A DNA stretch of 64,000 bases, taken from NCBI RefSeq assembly GCF_009754915.1, contig NZ_WPIK01000009.1, positions 153,245-217,244 of the forward strand, given 5' to 3'. The position numbers and the translations under genes were made by a program. The notes below the pieces were generated by a model. That model saw only the letters and a list, made by a program, of their open reading frames with translations. It ran no database searches and was not told where the DNA came from. This DNA comes from Mucilaginibacter arboris (GTDB lineage Bacteria > Bacteroidota > Bacteroidia > Sphingobacteriales > Sphingobacteriaceae). This document shows, piece after piece, positions 1-8,519 of this stretch. How positions within the stretch are numbered: the stretch's first letter is position 1; each line of letters opens with the position of its first letter.

Positions 1-329
1 CTGACCTGGATATTCCGTTGCTTGATCAAATGGGAGATGATGCTTATTTTACCCTGCTAAAAGAAGCATTGCCCGGGTTAATCGATCAGGTAAAACCTGA
101 TTTTATTTTTTATTTGGCTGGTGTAGATGTACTTTCAACCGACAAATTAGGAAAGCTCGCTTTAACCAAAGAAGGCTGCAAACAACGTGATGAATTTGTA
201 TTAAATTTATGCCATAAAAACAGCATTCCGGTGCAGGTAAGTATGGGTGGCGGTTATTCTACACATATTAAAGATATTGTTGAAGCGCATTGCAATACTT
301 ATAAAGCTGCGATAGAACTTTATTTTTAA
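1..329 (+). CDS. Histone deacetylase/AcuC-family protein, 3' end only
   Basis: This is the C-terminal part of a zinc-dependent deacetylase-fold protein cut by the window edge; the frame is open from base 3, reading DLDIPLLDQMGDDAY. The stretch KPDFIFYLAGVDVLSTDKLGKL, the following DEFVLN helix and the late VSMGGGY motif match the end of the histone deacetylase/acetylpolyamine amidohydrolase family, where the GGGY tyrosine takes part in catalysis. The substrate cannot be told from this fragment. It converges on the MATE gene, and the two stop codons overlap by a few bases. A copy of the dispersed motif (58-69) lies in frame and encodes the LLKEAL stretch, with its A-rich arm upstream. Confidence 0.8.
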   Translation, partial: DLDIPLLDQMGDDAYFTLLKEALPGLIDQVKPDFIFYLAGVDVLSTDKLGKLALTKEGCKQRDEFVLNLCHKNSIPVQVSMGGGYSTHIKDIVEAHCNTYKAAIELYF

Positions 330-1717
330 GCTTTTGCAAGGGTAATGTCCAAAGTAGAAAGCTTGCTTTGTTCCAGTTTTTTACTTAGATAATTAAAGCG
401 GAAGTAGAGCAGGAGGGCGGCCACCATCAACCCTAAAGTTAAACCAAACCAAATGCCAGAAGCACCAAAGCCAAGTTTGATACCAAGCAAATAGCCAAAG
501 GGTAAACCCAAAACCCAGTAAGCCAGAAAAGTGATAAAAGCCGGGATTTTAACATCACCAATGCCACGCAAAATCCCTAAACCTACAACCTGTGTACCGT
601 CAAATAACTGGAACAACGCGGCTATCAGAAGCAATTGGGCAGTAAGGGCAACCACGTTTTTATCATCTGTATAAACCCATGGAATAAGATGATTGCCAAA
701 CATAAAAACCAATGCCATGCAACCCATCAGCAACAATACGATATGATAGCTGGCCAAGGCCGATTTTCTTAAATCGCCGTAACTTTCGGCGCCAAAAGAA
801 TGTCCGGATTTAATAGCAGCAGCAGCGCCAATTCCGCTGGCCATCATATAAGTAATGGCAGCGAGGTTAATGGCAACCTGATGCGCTGCTAATTGTATGG
901 TTCCTAATGTACCGATCAGGATTGCTGCACCGCTAAAAGCACTGATCTCAAAAGTAGATTGCATGGCAACAGGCGTACCAATTTTTAAAATGCGCCAGCC
1001 AACAGTAGGGTCCAAGCTGAAAAAACTAAATCCGGACAAATATTTTTCAAAATGTTTTGATTTGAAAACATAGAACGACATGATGACCGCCATTACAGAA
1101 CGGTCAATTAATGTACTAAAACCAATTCCTCTAATGCCCATTGGTTCCATTCCGAACAAACCTTTTACGAAAATAATGCCGAGGCAAACGTTCAGTATAT
1201 TTCCCCAAATGGAGATCAGCATGGCTTGTTTGGTAAAACCTAAACCTTCTGCAAATTGCTTAAAGGTGTTAAAAACCATTAGCGGAATAATGGAAGCGCC
1301 CATTAAAATTAGAAATGGTTTAGCCTGATGGATAACTTCAGCAGGCTGATCTAAATGATTAAGTACGGTTACCGAGCCAAAAAAAACCAGCAGGAAAAGG
1401 AGCAGGCCGATCAGCATATTGATTTGAAAACTGGCAGATAAAAGTTGCGCGCAGAAACCGTAATTTTTGCGTCCGTTCTCCTGGGCAATCAACGGGGTTA
1501 AGCCGTAAGCAATGCCAATCCCTATTACCAAAACCATCATAAAAACACTGTTGACCAGCGAAACAGCAGCCAGCGCAGTAGTGCCAACAAAGCGGCCTGC
1601 AATAATACTATCAGCGGTTTGAACCAATACTTGTCCCAATTGCGAGATCACGACGGGAGTTGCAAGCCTTAAATTAGCACGATAATAAGGCTGGTAAATG
1701 GCGTAGTGTTTTTTCAT
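326..1717 (-). CDS. MATE-family multidrug/cation efflux transporter (NorM-like)
   Basis: A 463-residue inner-membrane protein with about twelve hydrophobic segments in two similar halves, the usual size and layout of the MATE family, which exports drugs or metabolites using a sodium or proton gradient. Family-typical stretches include TPVVISQLGQVLVQTADSIIAG near the start, split over helix 1, and the second-half repeat beginning near GTPVAMQST. The start is taken at the ATG at 1717 (MKKHYAIYQ); a TTG five codons upstream would run into a dispersed repeat copy (1721-1732) and is less likely. It converges on the deacetylase-like gene. Its substrate is unknown. Confidence 0.88.
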   Translation of the reverse strand: MKKHYAIYQPYYRANLRLATPVVISQLGQVLVQTADSIIAGRFVGTTALAAVSLVNSVFMMVLVIGIGIAYGLTPLIAQENGRKNYGFCAQLLSASFQINMLIGLLLFLLVFFGSVTVLNHLDQPAEVIHQAKPFLILMGASIIPLMVFNTFKQFAEGLGFTKQAMLISIWGNILNVCLGIIFVKGLFGMEPMGIRGIGFSTLIDRSVMAVIMSFYVFKSKHFEKYLSGFSFFSLDPTVGWRILKIGTPVAMQSTFEISAFSGAAILIGTLGTIQLAAHQVAINLAAITYMMASGIGAAAAIKSGHSFGAESYGDLRKSALASYHIVLLLMGCMALVFMFGNHLIPWVYTDDKNVVALTAQLLLIAALFQLFDGTQVVGLGILRGIGDVKIPAFITFLAYWVLGLPFGYLLGIKLGFGASGIWFGLTLGLMVAALLLYFRFNYLSKKLEQSKLSTLDITLAKA

Positions 1718-1720
1718 GGG

Positions 1721-1759
1721 TAAAAGAAGCAACAGGTTTTAGGTTGATAAAAGAAGTGT
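1721..1759 (-). repeat. Two dispersed-motif copies upstream of the MATE gene
   Basis: TAAAAGAAGCAA at 1721-1732 and TAAAAGAAGTGT at 1748-1759 lie in the same orientation just before the MATE start codon. Read on the minus strand, each core is followed by an A-rich arm (AAAAAAC and TAAAAC). For the first copy that arm is the start of the MATE coding sequence. Confidence 0.65.
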
Positions 1760-1767
1760 TGCGCTGA

Positions 1768-2394
1768 TCAGGAAGCAGCGGTATAGTATTCTTCTTTTTC
1801 TGTAGTATGGACACGGATAACGCCAGAAAGCACTAAGTTTACCAAAATGCGTTGTGCCCGCCTTCGGCTCAGGTTCAGTAAATCGCAGTATTCTTTTACG
1901 GTGATCCTTTCCTGCTGATGTAAATATTCTAACAAAGCTTTTTCTTTGGAAGAATACTCGATCAGTACGCCATCATCATTATTAGACCTTTTTAAAACAT
2001 CGACCACAATTTTGCTGGCCAGCATACTTTTATCATTAGTGCGGATATAAACCCACCACTTACCGTCTTCGCCTAAAGAATAATGCGGTTTTAAATTACT
2101 TGGCCCTATTTCTGCAACTAATACCAGCTTGTTATCTACATAAACCTCTTCAAAATTTGGTTCTAAAGCTGGCCGGCAGAAAAAGTTGGCAGCACGGGTA
2201 ATCATGTATTTTTCTTCGTCTTCAGATTTTACGCCTTTTATCGTACCGTCATCCAAAACACCAATCAACAAACGGCCGCCTTTATTATTGGCAAAAGCAA
2301 CCAATGTTTTGGCAATTTTTTCGCAACTGGTAATTGTTTTTTTAAAGTCCTGCGTAACACCTTCGCCTTCCATAATCATTCTTTTGATGTTCAT
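1768..2394 (-). CDS. AlbA_2 (Schlafen-type) domain transcriptional regulator
   Basis: A 208-residue cytoplasmic protein. Residues 8-125 form an AlbA_2/Schlafen-type domain, with the typical opening E-G-x-x-x-D-F-K and the motif KTLVAFANNKGGRLLIGVLDDG. The C-terminal 60 residues (SSKEKALLEYLHQQERITVKEYCDLLNLSRRRAQRIL) look like a winged helix that would bind DNA. Proteins with this arrangement are usually annotated as putative transcriptional regulators or ATP-binding proteins; a target cannot be inferred. Its start overlaps the stop of the upstream GNAT gene by four bases, so the two are probably co-translated. Confidence 0.75.
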   Translation of the reverse strand: MNIKRMIMEGEGVTQDFKKTITSCEKIAKTLVAFANNKGGRLLIGVLDDGTIKGVKSEDEEKYMITRAANFFCRPALEPNFEEVYVDNKLVLVAEIGPSNLKPHYSLGEDGKWWVYIRTNDKSMLASKIVVDVLKRSNNDDGVLIEYSSKEKALLEYLHQQERITVKEYCDLLNLSRRRAQRILVNLVLSGVIRVHTTEKEEYYTAAS

Positions 2395-2867
2395 GCAGTA
2401 CCCTCCAATTGCTGTAGGCCCGGATTAAAAATTTCCATCCAGCGGTCGTGGCTTTTCAGCTTTTTAAAACCAAACTGTTCATATAAACCATGGGCATCAG
2501 CGGTAGCTAAAGCCCAGCGGCGCAAGTTTTGTAAATCTGGCTGATTGCGGATCGTTTGCATCAACCATTTAGATAAACCCGATTTCCGGTAATCCGGTAA
2601 AATAAAAACATCGCACAAGTAGGCAAATGTTGCGAAATCGGTAATTAAACGGGCAAAACCAACCTGTTTTTGTTGTTGATAAACGCCAAAACAAAGCGAG
2701 TTTTGTATAGAAGTTTCTACTGTTTGCCTACTAATACCTTTGCCCCAGTAGGATTGTTTATCCAGGAAATAATGGATTACATTAATATCCAGCAAAGTTT
2801 TATCTGTAGAAATCAGGAAACCCTTTTTTAGAAAAGCATCGTCATTCATGATCACTTTTGTACCCAT
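2391..2867 (-). CDS. GNAT-family N-acetyltransferase
   Basis: A 158-residue soluble acetyltransferase of the GNAT superfamily. The central strand LITDFATFAYLCDVFILPDYRKSGLSKWLM contains motif A with a modified acetyl-CoA loop (R-K-S-G-L-S), and LYEQFGFKKL is the usual motif B end. The substrate is not evident. The ATG at 2867 is used; an internal ATG at 2849 (MNDDAF) is also possible. It forms a two-gene operon with the AlbA_2 regulator, with a four-base ATGA overlap. Confidence 0.82.
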   Translation of the reverse strand: MGTKVIMNDDAFLKKGFLISTDKTLLDINVIHYFLDKQSYWGKGISRQTVETSIQNSLCFGVYQQQKQVGFARLITDFATFAYLCDVFILPDYRKSGLSKWLMQTIRNQPDLQNLRRWALATADAHGLYEQFGFKKLKSHDRWMEIFNPGLQQLEGTA

Positions 2868-3011
2868 AATTATTTGTGCCCAGAGAAATTTTCATGAAGA
2901 CAGCTATACAAATATAATTGCTTTAAACCAATTGCTGTTAAAGGCCAATGCAGCGTTTTAAATTATGATATTAAAATGCCAGTACCAAATGCTGTTTTTA
3001 TCGGTATAAAA

Positions 3012-3050
3012 ACAAAAAGCCCGCCGAAACAAATCCGGAAGGCTTTTAGA
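3012..3050 (-). terminator. Rho-independent terminator after the DUF2383 gene
   Basis: Read on the minus strand, AAAAGCC pairs with GGCTTTT around a GC-containing interior and is followed by a T run. It sits 17 bases after the stop of the minus-strand gene ending at 3067. Confidence 0.7.
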
Positions 3051-3066
3051 AGTTTTTATTGGAAGA

Positions 3067-3522
3067 TTAGCTTTGCATATCTCTCAGCATTTTAATTTTA
3101 TCGTGGGAAAATTTTAGTTTGGCTTGTTGTTCTGCAATCATGTCGTGTAAATATTTTGGCAAATCCTCCTCGGCCAAAGCAGATTTATAGGCTGATTGTG
3201 CAGCATCTTCCCCTTTTTCGCAGTTGGCAAGTATAGAATGCCGGTCGTGGCCGGTAAAAGTAGCTTTTACATCCATCCAGGCACGGTAAATTTTACCACT
3301 GTTGGTAGTCCCTTCTGCCGCTTCTCCTTTAAGTACTAAAACTTCTGTGGCCAGAGCCATTTTACATTCATGGCTTTCGTGGACCATGTGTTCAAATAAT
3401 TCTTTCAAATCGGCATTTTCTCCTGTCGATTCTTTAATTGCCTTATCGTAACCAGCAATACGGTCATTATTAATTTCAATCAGGTCATTTAAAACTTCAA
3501 TTGTTGCTTCGTTTTGTATCAT
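3067..3522 (-). CDS. PA2169/DUF2383-type four-helix-bundle protein
   Basis: A 151-residue all-helical protein. The opening IEVLNDLIEINNDRIAGYDKAIKES and the later AYKSALAEEDLPKYLHDMIAEQQAKLKFSHDKIKMLRD match the ferritin-like DUF2383 family (PA2169 family), found in many Bacteroidota and Proteobacteria and often linked to stress conditions. No enzymatic function is established, and no signal peptide is present. It is divergently arranged with the small membrane protein at 3711 across a 188-base spacer that may hold both promoters. Confidence 0.78.
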   Translation of the reverse strand: MIQNEATIEVLNDLIEINNDRIAGYDKAIKESTGENADLKELFEHMVHESHECKMALATEVLVLKGEAAEGTTNSGKIYRAWMDVKATFTGHDRHSILANCEKGEDAAQSAYKSALAEEDLPKYLHDMIAEQQAKLKFSHDKIKMLRDMQS

Positions 3523-3710
3523 GGTTTTAAAGTTTAATTTTTATAGAAGCAATCGGCAACTTTTTTTGTTTAAAAAGAAACACAATATTATCCATACCGG
3601 TGTTGTAACTTAAATTAAGCAGAAGCTTGTATTTATGCTGCCGGAATTGGCAGGATAATTGGGACCGTAACAAAATCAACTAAAATAATAAACATTTAAA
3701 CTAAAACAGT

Positions 3711-3947
3711 ATGTCAAATCAACACCCGGAACACACCGAAGGGCCAGTTGCAACCGCAATTGAGAACCAAACTGCAAAATTACCTTCAGATATTTTTTTA
3801 TGGGCAGCTTTAGGCTCTATCGGAGTTTCTTTAATACTTAAAGTTAAAGGAAGCAGGCATAATGCACTTTTTGTAGGACAATGGGCAGCGCCATTTTTAT
3901 TGTTGGGCCTTTATAACAAATTAGTAAAAGTTGAAGGCAACGATTAA
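3711..3947 (+). CDS. Small two-helix membrane protein, unknown function
   Basis: A 78-residue protein with a polar N-terminus (SNQHPEHTEGP), then two hydrophobic stretches, IFLWAALGSIGVSLIL and FVGQWAAPFLLLGLYN, joined by a basic loop (KVKGSRHN). No family is recognised with confidence. It is divergent from the DUF2383 gene and followed by a clear terminator, so it is a monocistronic gene. The ATG context is A-rich (AAAACAGTATG), as is usual in this group. Confidence 0.7.
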   Translation: MSNQHPEHTEGPVATAIENQTAKLPSDIFLWAALGSIGVSLILKVKGSRHNALFVGQWAAPFLLLGLYNKLVKVEGND

Positions 3948-3974
3948 AAATTTATTTTTCCTTTTTTATGTATC

Positions 3975-4007
3975 AGCGTTTCGGTCAACAATCGGAACGC
4001 TTTTTTT
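3975..4007 (+). terminator. Rho-independent terminator
   Basis: AGCGTTTCGG pairs imperfectly with CGGAACGCT and is followed by a run of seven or more T. It lies 28 bases after the stop of the 78-residue protein gene. Confidence 0.8.
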
Positions 4008-4085
4008 ATGCTTCTTTTAGCAAATAAAAATTATTAATTGAAACACGTAAGTGCATCTTGCGTTTTGCTGGTATAAAAGAAGCAT
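4008..4085. repeat. Inverted pair of the dispersed motif
   Basis: ATGCTTCTTTTA at 4008-4019 and TAAAAGAAGCAT at 4074-4085 face each other across 54 bases. Both have their A-rich arm on the inner side. The pair fills the gap between a terminator and the aldo/keto reductase start. Confidence 0.85.
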
Positions 4086-4089
4086 TGTG

Positions 4090-5079
4090 ATGAAATACAG
4101 AAAACTGGGCAGCACCGATGAAAAATTATCGATAATTGGTTTAGGTTGTATGGGCATGAGCCATGCTTATGGAACAACGAATGATGAAGAATCCATTGCA
4201 ACACTAAATTTAGCTTTAGATCTTGGCATTAACTTTTGGGATACGGCCGATGTTTACGGCCCGCATACAAATGAAGAACTGATTGCAAAAGTTTTAGTGC
4301 CAAACCGGAATAAGGTTTTTATTGCTACTAAATTTGGTTTTAAGCCGGGCGAAAAAGGGAAACTAAGTATGTTTGATGGTTCTCCGGCGTATTTAAAAAA
4401 AGCCTGTGAAGGTAGTTTAAAACGTTTAGGTGTTGATGTAATTGACCTATATTATGCACACCGTGTAGATCCGAATATTCCGGTGGAAGAAACTGTAGGC
4501 GCTATGGGCGAACTGGTTAAAGAAGGCAAAGTGCGTTTTTTAGGTTTATCAGAAGCATCGGCCACTTCGATCCGTAAAGCTCATGCAGAACATCCGGTTT
4601 CTGCTATCCAGTCTGAATATTCTTTCATCACACGTGACCCTGAAAAAGAAATACTTCCTTTATGCCGGGAATTGTCTATTTCATTTGTGCCTTTTAGTCC
4701 GCTTTCCCGCGGTTTGTTTACTGAAACTTCTGTTTCTGCAGGGCAACTAAAAGACAATGATTTCCGGAAATCACTCCCTCGTTTCAAAGAAGAAAAATAC
4801 CTTAAAAATAACCAGCAATTGGCTGCTGCTTTAAAACAGTTTGCGGCATCAAAAGAAATTACGCCTGCACAATTGGCCTTGGCCTGGGTTTTGGCGCAAG
4901 GCGAGGAGGTTATTCCAATTCCGGGGACTAAAAAACGAAAATACCTGGAAGAAAATGCAGGTGCGGCAAATGTAGGTTTATCAGCAGATGATTTACAGGA
5001 AATTGAAGAGATACTGAAAACTTATCCGCATGTTGGAGAACGCTATTATGAAGAATCCATGAAAATGGTGAACAATTAA
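4090..5079 (+). CDS. Aldo/keto reductase
   Basis: A 329-residue NADPH-dependent aldo/keto reductase with a TIM-barrel fold, reducing aldehydes or ketones in the cytoplasm. The catalytic tetrad is visible: Asp51 and Tyr56 in WDTADVYG, Lys81 in IATKFGF and the His in YYAHRVD. The cofactor end [16 protein letters not shown] is also typical. The sequence is closest to the large group with the [12 protein letters not shown] opening. The start is set at the ATG at 4090; an upstream in-frame start at 4051 would add 13 residues encoded by the repeat pair and is unlikely. The real substrate is unknown. Confidence 0.9.
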   Translation: MKYRKLGSTDEKLSIIGLGCMGMSHAYGTTNDEESIATLNLALDLGINFWDTADVYGPHTNEELIAKVLVPNRNKVFIATKFGFKPGEKGKLSMFDGSPAYLKKACEGSLKRLGVDVIDLYYAHRVDPNIPVEETVGAMGELVKEGKVRFLGLSEASATSIRKAHAEHPVSAIQSEYSFITRDPEKEILPLCRELSISFVPFSPLSRGLFTETSVSAGQLKDNDFRKSLPRFKEEKYLKNNQQLAAALKQFAASKEITPAQLALAWVLAQGEEVIPIPGTKKRKYLEENAGAANVGLSADDLQEIEEILKTYPHVGERYYEESMKMVNN

Positions 5080-5113
5080 TCTCAAAAAATCCTTCATAAA
5101 AATCAGCGGCAAA

Positions 5114-5497
5114 ATGTACAACCCTTTCGTAACGTTATTTATTCTGGCTATCCCGGTTGCATGTATTGCATGGACGGTTACGCACGAAGAAGTTTTTAAA
5201 GAAATTAGGGAATTTTGCGTTAAAAACAGCCATGAACAGAAAACTTTGGCAGGCAGAAAATTTTTCTACCTGTTTACCTGCGAATACTGTTTCAGCCATT
5301 ACGTTACTATTTTTATGCTGATTATTACCGGTTACAAATTAATTTATGCTGATTGGCGCGGCTATTTTATTGCCGGTTTTAGCCTGGTTTGGATTGCTAA
5401 TATTTACATGAGTTTATACGGTTTGCTTCGTACGGATATTAAAGTAGAAAAAACGGAAGCAACAATGAAGGAGAAGCTGCTGGAAAATCAGGATTAA
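5114..5497 (+). CDS. Membrane protein with CEYC motif, unknown function
   Basis: A 127-residue protein with an N-terminal hydrophobic segment (FVTLFILAIPVACIAWTV) and two more near residues 60-105. Between the first and second lies KFFYLFTCEYCFSHYVT, a CxxC pair at a membrane edge that could bind metal or form a disulfide. The pattern loosely recalls DUF1360-like membrane proteins, but the match is weak. It follows the aldo/keto reductase by 34 bases on the same strand and may be co-transcribed with it. Confidence 0.65.
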   Translation: MYNPFVTLFILAIPVACIAWTVTHEEVFKEIREFCVKNSHEQKTLAGRKFFYLFTCEYCFSHYVTIFMLIITGYKLIYADWRGYFIAGFSLVWIANIYMSLYGLLRTDIKVEKTEATMKEKLLENQD

Positions 5498-5514
5498 CAT
5501 CAATTTTTAACCGA

Positions 5515-5526
5515 TAAAAGAAGCAT
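5515..5526 (+). repeat. Single dispersed-motif copy upstream of htpG
   Basis: TAAAAGAAGCAT, preceded by the spacer AACCGA and a TTTTT arm at about 5503-5508. It lies between the CEYC protein gene and htpG. Confidence 0.8.
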
Positions 5527-5626
5527 TGCGTTTGCATCCTGTCAACCTGTCATTTTTACGTCTTCAAAAAGCGTTTGGAACTATTGTTGTTTTCCCTTTT
5601 CCAACTAAAATTAATCATTTAAAGTT

Positions 5627-7453
5627 ATGCAGGAAAAGGGTTCTATCTCCATTCACACCGAAAATATCTTCCCGATCATTAAAAAATTCCTTTACTCAGA
5701 CCATGAGATTTTTTTAAGGGAATTGGTATCCAACGCAGTTGATGCAACACAAAAACTGAAAAGGCTGTCAAGCCTGGGCGAATTTGCAGGCGAAGTAGGT
5801 GATACCAAAATAAAAGTATCAGTAAACGAAGCAGACAAAACCATTACCATTTCTGACCGCGGAATTGGTATGACTGGCGAAGAAATTAAAAAGTACATCA
5901 ACCAGATCGCTTTTTCGGGCGCAACAGAATTTGTTGAAAAATACAAAGACAAAGGCGACGACAAGCAGATTATCGGCCATTTTGGGTTAGGTTTTTACTC
6001 TGCTTTTATGGTTTCTTCTATGGTAGAAATCAAAACGCTTTCTTATAAAGAAGGCAGCGAAGCAGCGCTTTGGGAATGCGATGGCAGTACAGAATTTGAG
6101 ATCAGGCCAACAGAAAAAACAGAACGCGGTTCTGATGTGATTTTGCATATTGCTGATGACTCGACAGAGTTTTTAGAAAAAGCAAGGATAAAAGGCATCC
6201 TGAGCAAATACTGCAAATTTTTACCGGTAGAAATTGAGTTTGACGGAGAAGTAATTAACAATACTACACCGTTATGGACGAAATCTCCAAACGAACTAAA
6301 GGACGAAGATTACATTAAATTCTATCAGGATTTATATCCTTTCTCCGAAGAACCTTTATTTTGGATCCACCTCAATGTAGATTATCCGTTTAACCTGACC
6401 GGAATTTTATACTTCCCCAAACTTAAAAACGATTTCGAGTTCCAGCGGAACAAAATCCAGTTATATTCCCGCCAGGTGTTTATTACAGATGAAGTAAAGG
6501 ATGTAGTTCCCGAATTTTTAATGCTGCTGAACGGTATCATTGATTCTCCGGATATTCCGTTAAACGTTTCCCGCAGTTTCTTGCAGGCCGATGCTAATGT
6601 TAAGAAAATCGATTCTTACATTACTAAAAAAGTTGCCGACAAGCTGGCAGAATTGCACAAACAAGACGAAGAAGGTTTTGCCAAAAAATGGAACGACATT
6701 GGTTTGTTTGTAAAATACGGCATGATCAGCAATGATAAGTTCTATGAAAAAGCAAAAGATTTCTGTTTGTACAAAAACACCGACGGACAGTATTTTACTT
6801 TGGATAAATACAAAGAGCACATCCAGGTAAACCAGCAGGACAAATCAGAAAACCTGGTTGCTTTGTATGCTACTGATGTAAGGCAGCAGGATACTTACAT
6901 CCAGTCGGCCAAGAGAAAAGGTTATGATGTATTGGAATTCTCACATCCTATCGACAGCCATTTCATCCAGATGCTGGAAAGTAAAGTGGAGAAATTTACA
7001 CTGAAAAGGGTAGATGCTGACACGGCTGATAAATTGATTGACAAAGACACCAAGACAGAAAGTTTACTAAGCGCAGAAAAAGAAAAAGAAGTTCAGGAAA
7101 TTTTTGAAAGCGCAATCAACAATAAAGACCGTAAGGTAACACTGGAACCAATGTCGCCGGAAGAATTACCGGTAAATATTACCCAGCCAGAATTTATGCG
7201 CCGTATGAAAGATATGCAGGCCATGGGTGGTGGTGGCGGAATGTCATTTATGGGAAATATGCCCGAAATGCTAAGTGTTGCCGTTAATTCCAATCACCCT
7301 TTAATTCAAAAAATATTAAACGCACCGGACGAAACCGTGAAAAAAGACCTGGCAAAACAAGCTTATGACCTGGCTTTACTTTCCCAGGGAATGTTAACAG
7401 GCGCAGATTTAACTAATTTTATTCAAAGAAGCGTTAATTTATCGGTGAAATAA
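5627..7453 (+). CDS. htpG: HtpG, bacterial Hsp90 chaperone
   Basis: A 608-residue ATP-dependent chaperone, the normal length for HtpG. The N-terminal GHKL ATPase shows FLRELVSNAVDAT (with the Glu and Asn that handle ATP-Mg), ISDRGIGMTGEEI and the lid region IIGHFGLGFYSAF. The middle domain contains the LYSRQVFITDE and LNVSRSFLQ stretches, and the C-terminal dimerisation part ends the protein. The start MQEKGSISIHTENIFPIIK is typical for Bacteroidota HtpG. A direct repeat CCTGTCAACCTGTCA (about 5538-5552) lies in the leader and could be regulatory, but this is a guess. A strong terminator follows. Confidence 0.97.
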   Translation: MQEKGSISIHTENIFPIIKKFLYSDHEIFLRELVSNAVDATQKLKRLSSLGEFAGEVGDTKIKVSVNEADKTITISDRGIGMTGEEIKKYINQIAFSGATEFVEKYKDKGDDKQIIGHFGLGFYSAFMVSSMVEIKTLSYKEGSEAALWECDGSTEFEIRPTEKTERGSDVILHIADDSTEFLEKARIKGILSKYCKFLPVEIEFDGEVINNTTPLWTKSPNELKDEDYIKFYQDLYPFSEEPLFWIHLNVDYPFNLTGILYFPKLKNDFEFQRNKIQLYSRQVFITDEVKDVVPEFLMLLNGIIDSPDIPLNVSRSFLQADANVKKIDSYITKKVADKLAELHKQDEEGFAKKWNDIGLFVKYGMISNDKFYEKAKDFCLYKNTDGQYFTLDKYKEHIQVNQQDKSENLVALYATDVRQQDTYIQSAKRKGYDVLEFSHPIDSHFIQMLESKVEKFTLKRVDADTADKLIDKDTKTESLLSAEKEKEVQEIFESAINNKDRKVTLEPMSPEELPVNITQPEFMRRMKDMQAMGGGGGMSFMGNMPEMLSVAVNSNHPLIQKILNAPDETVKKDLAKQAYDLALLSQGMLTGADLTNFIQRSVNLSVK

Positions 7454-7472
7454 GCTGACTAATTCCCTTTTA

Positions 7473-7507
7473 AAGCATGTAAGCATCTTGTTTACATGCT
7501 TTTTTTA
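7473..7507 (+). terminator. htpG terminator
   Basis: AAGCATGTAA and TTTACATGCTT form a stem with a short loop, followed by a run of T. It begins 20 bases after the htpG stop. Confidence 0.85.
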
Positions 7508-7512
7508 TGCGG

Positions 7513-7524
7513 TAAAAGAAGCAT
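7513..7524 (+). repeat. Single dispersed-motif copy after the htpG terminator
   Basis: TAAAAGAAGCAT with a T-rich arm (the T run of the htpG terminator) six bases upstream. Confidence 0.75.
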
Positions 7525-7610
7525 TTTGAAATTTATTTCTGATGTAAGTGATTAAAATACTGCTTGTTAAAGGAAAAGTAAAACTAAAGAATAAAAAACT
7601 TGAAATCAGA

Positions 7611-7641
7611 TTTGCCGATTCCGGTCGGATTTGTACTTTTG
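7611..7641 (+). promoter_or_regulatory. Bacteroidota-type promoter of tRNA-Ser
   Basis: TTTG at 7611-7614 and TACTTTTG at 7634-7641 are separated by 19 bases. This fits the TTTG/TAnnTTTG consensus of the Bacteroidota primary sigma factor exactly. The predicted start of transcription falls at or next to the first base of the tRNA. Confidence 0.8.
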
Positions 7642-7646
7642 TCCCC

Positions 7647-7731
7647 GGAGAGTTGGCAGAGTGGTCGATTGCGGCAGTCTTGAAAACTGTTGACTGTAAC
7701 AGGTCCTGGGGTTCGAATCCCTAACTCTCCG
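7647..7731 (+). tRNA. tRNA-Ser(UGA)
   Basis: An 85-base class II tRNA. The acceptor arm GGAGAGT (7647-7653) pairs with ACTCTCC (7724-7730). The D arm contains GGCAGAGTGGT, the anticodon loop CTTGAAA has anticodon TGA, a long variable arm (GACTGTAACAGGTC) is present as in serine tRNAs, and the T arm is GGGGTTCGAATCCC. CCA is not encoded. Confidence 0.96.
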
Positions 7732-7739
7732 CGCTTTAG

Positions 7740-7778
7740 ACCCTTAAATGCTTGAAAAGAGTTATTTAAGGGTTTTTA
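7740..7778 (+). terminator. Terminator after tRNA-Ser
   Basis: CCCTTAAAT (7741-7749) pairs with ATTTAAGGG (7764-7772) and is followed by TTTTTATTT. Confidence 0.8.
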
Positions 7779-8488
7779 TTTAAGTGTGAGGCTATTGGTG
7801 GGATCAATATGGAGTTCGAATAAAGGAGATAGTAGAAAATATCAATATACTTTATCCTTCATTGAATTTATGTTAACTTAAAAGTGTACAAAAACTATTA
7901 CGAGCCCGTAACAGTTTGTAAACAAGTACATGCTAATTTTTTTTAAAGTCGATAACGTTGCTTCGCAAATAAAATCTTTCCAATGCAAGTCTGTTAGCAA
8001 ATTTATTTCTGATACCAACGTTACATTAAGCGTTCTAAAACTCTATTTACAGGTAATCGGATTGGGGTATTAGCATTATATATTATAATGGCATACCAAG
8101 AATACAAAAGAAAACTAAGCTGGCACTTGAACAAGCCGAGGTATTATGATCTGGCAATTATTGCAGGATGCAACCGGCGCAAAAATCATTACTGGAAGTA
8201 ATTAATAAAGAAGTTAATGCTGCAAGGGAAGATAAACCAGATAAAAGCACTAAATGAGCCTGTGCATTTAGAGCATAAAGCTGATGAAAGTGGTGGCTGC
8301 TGTTCGTGTTACAGAATCAGAATCCCTAATTTCTGCAAAAAGTATTACACAAAAAGTAATTGATTAAGCTATACTTTTTAGGCTGAAAAGCATTTTTACC
8401 TCTTATTAAGTGTTGCTAAAGTTATTAAATTCAGATTATATGTTTAAATACCACCTTTTCTTTATGAATGCTTGTTTAAATTAATAAT
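7779..8488. other. Gap with no supported gene; possible decayed coding remnant
   Basis: No convincing gene is present. The patch around 8089-8370 gives short, protein-like but interrupted readings in different frames, for example a 37-codon frame at 8089 (MAYQEYKRKLSWHLNKPRYYD) and a frame ending near 8370 with GGCCSCYRIRIPNFCKKYY. This could be decayed coding DNA, but no family is recognised. The position directly after a tRNA gene is a common integration site; no duplicate of the tRNA 3' end was found. Confidence 0.4.
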
Positions 8489-8519
8489 GTTGTTTAAACT
8501 TTTTTTCTATCCTTCTTTT

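Noticed and set aside
1718..1732. TTG start for the MATE gene giving MLLLPMKK
   Set aside because: The extra codons come from a dispersed-motif copy, and the ATG at 1717 fits the family start.
2905..2932. Promoter for the GNAT gene (TATATTTG on the minus strand)
   Set aside because: A -7-like element exists, but no TTTG lies at the correct distance.
4051..4089. Upstream start for the aldo/keto reductase
   Set aside because: The added 13 residues are encoded by the inverted motif pair and do not belong to the family fold.
5526..5717. Plus-strand open frame across the htpG start
   Set aside because: It overlaps the strongly supported htpG start in another frame and its product has no protein-like features.
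7711..7826. Possible attachment-site repeat of the tRNA-Ser T loop (GTTCGAAT again near 7813)
   Set aside because: Only eight bases match, too short for an att site, and no integrase is present.
8089..8202. 37-codon open frame (MAYQEYKRKLSWHLN...)
   Set aside because: Short, without recognised family, and in a region with broken frames; described as remnant sequence and not called as a gene.
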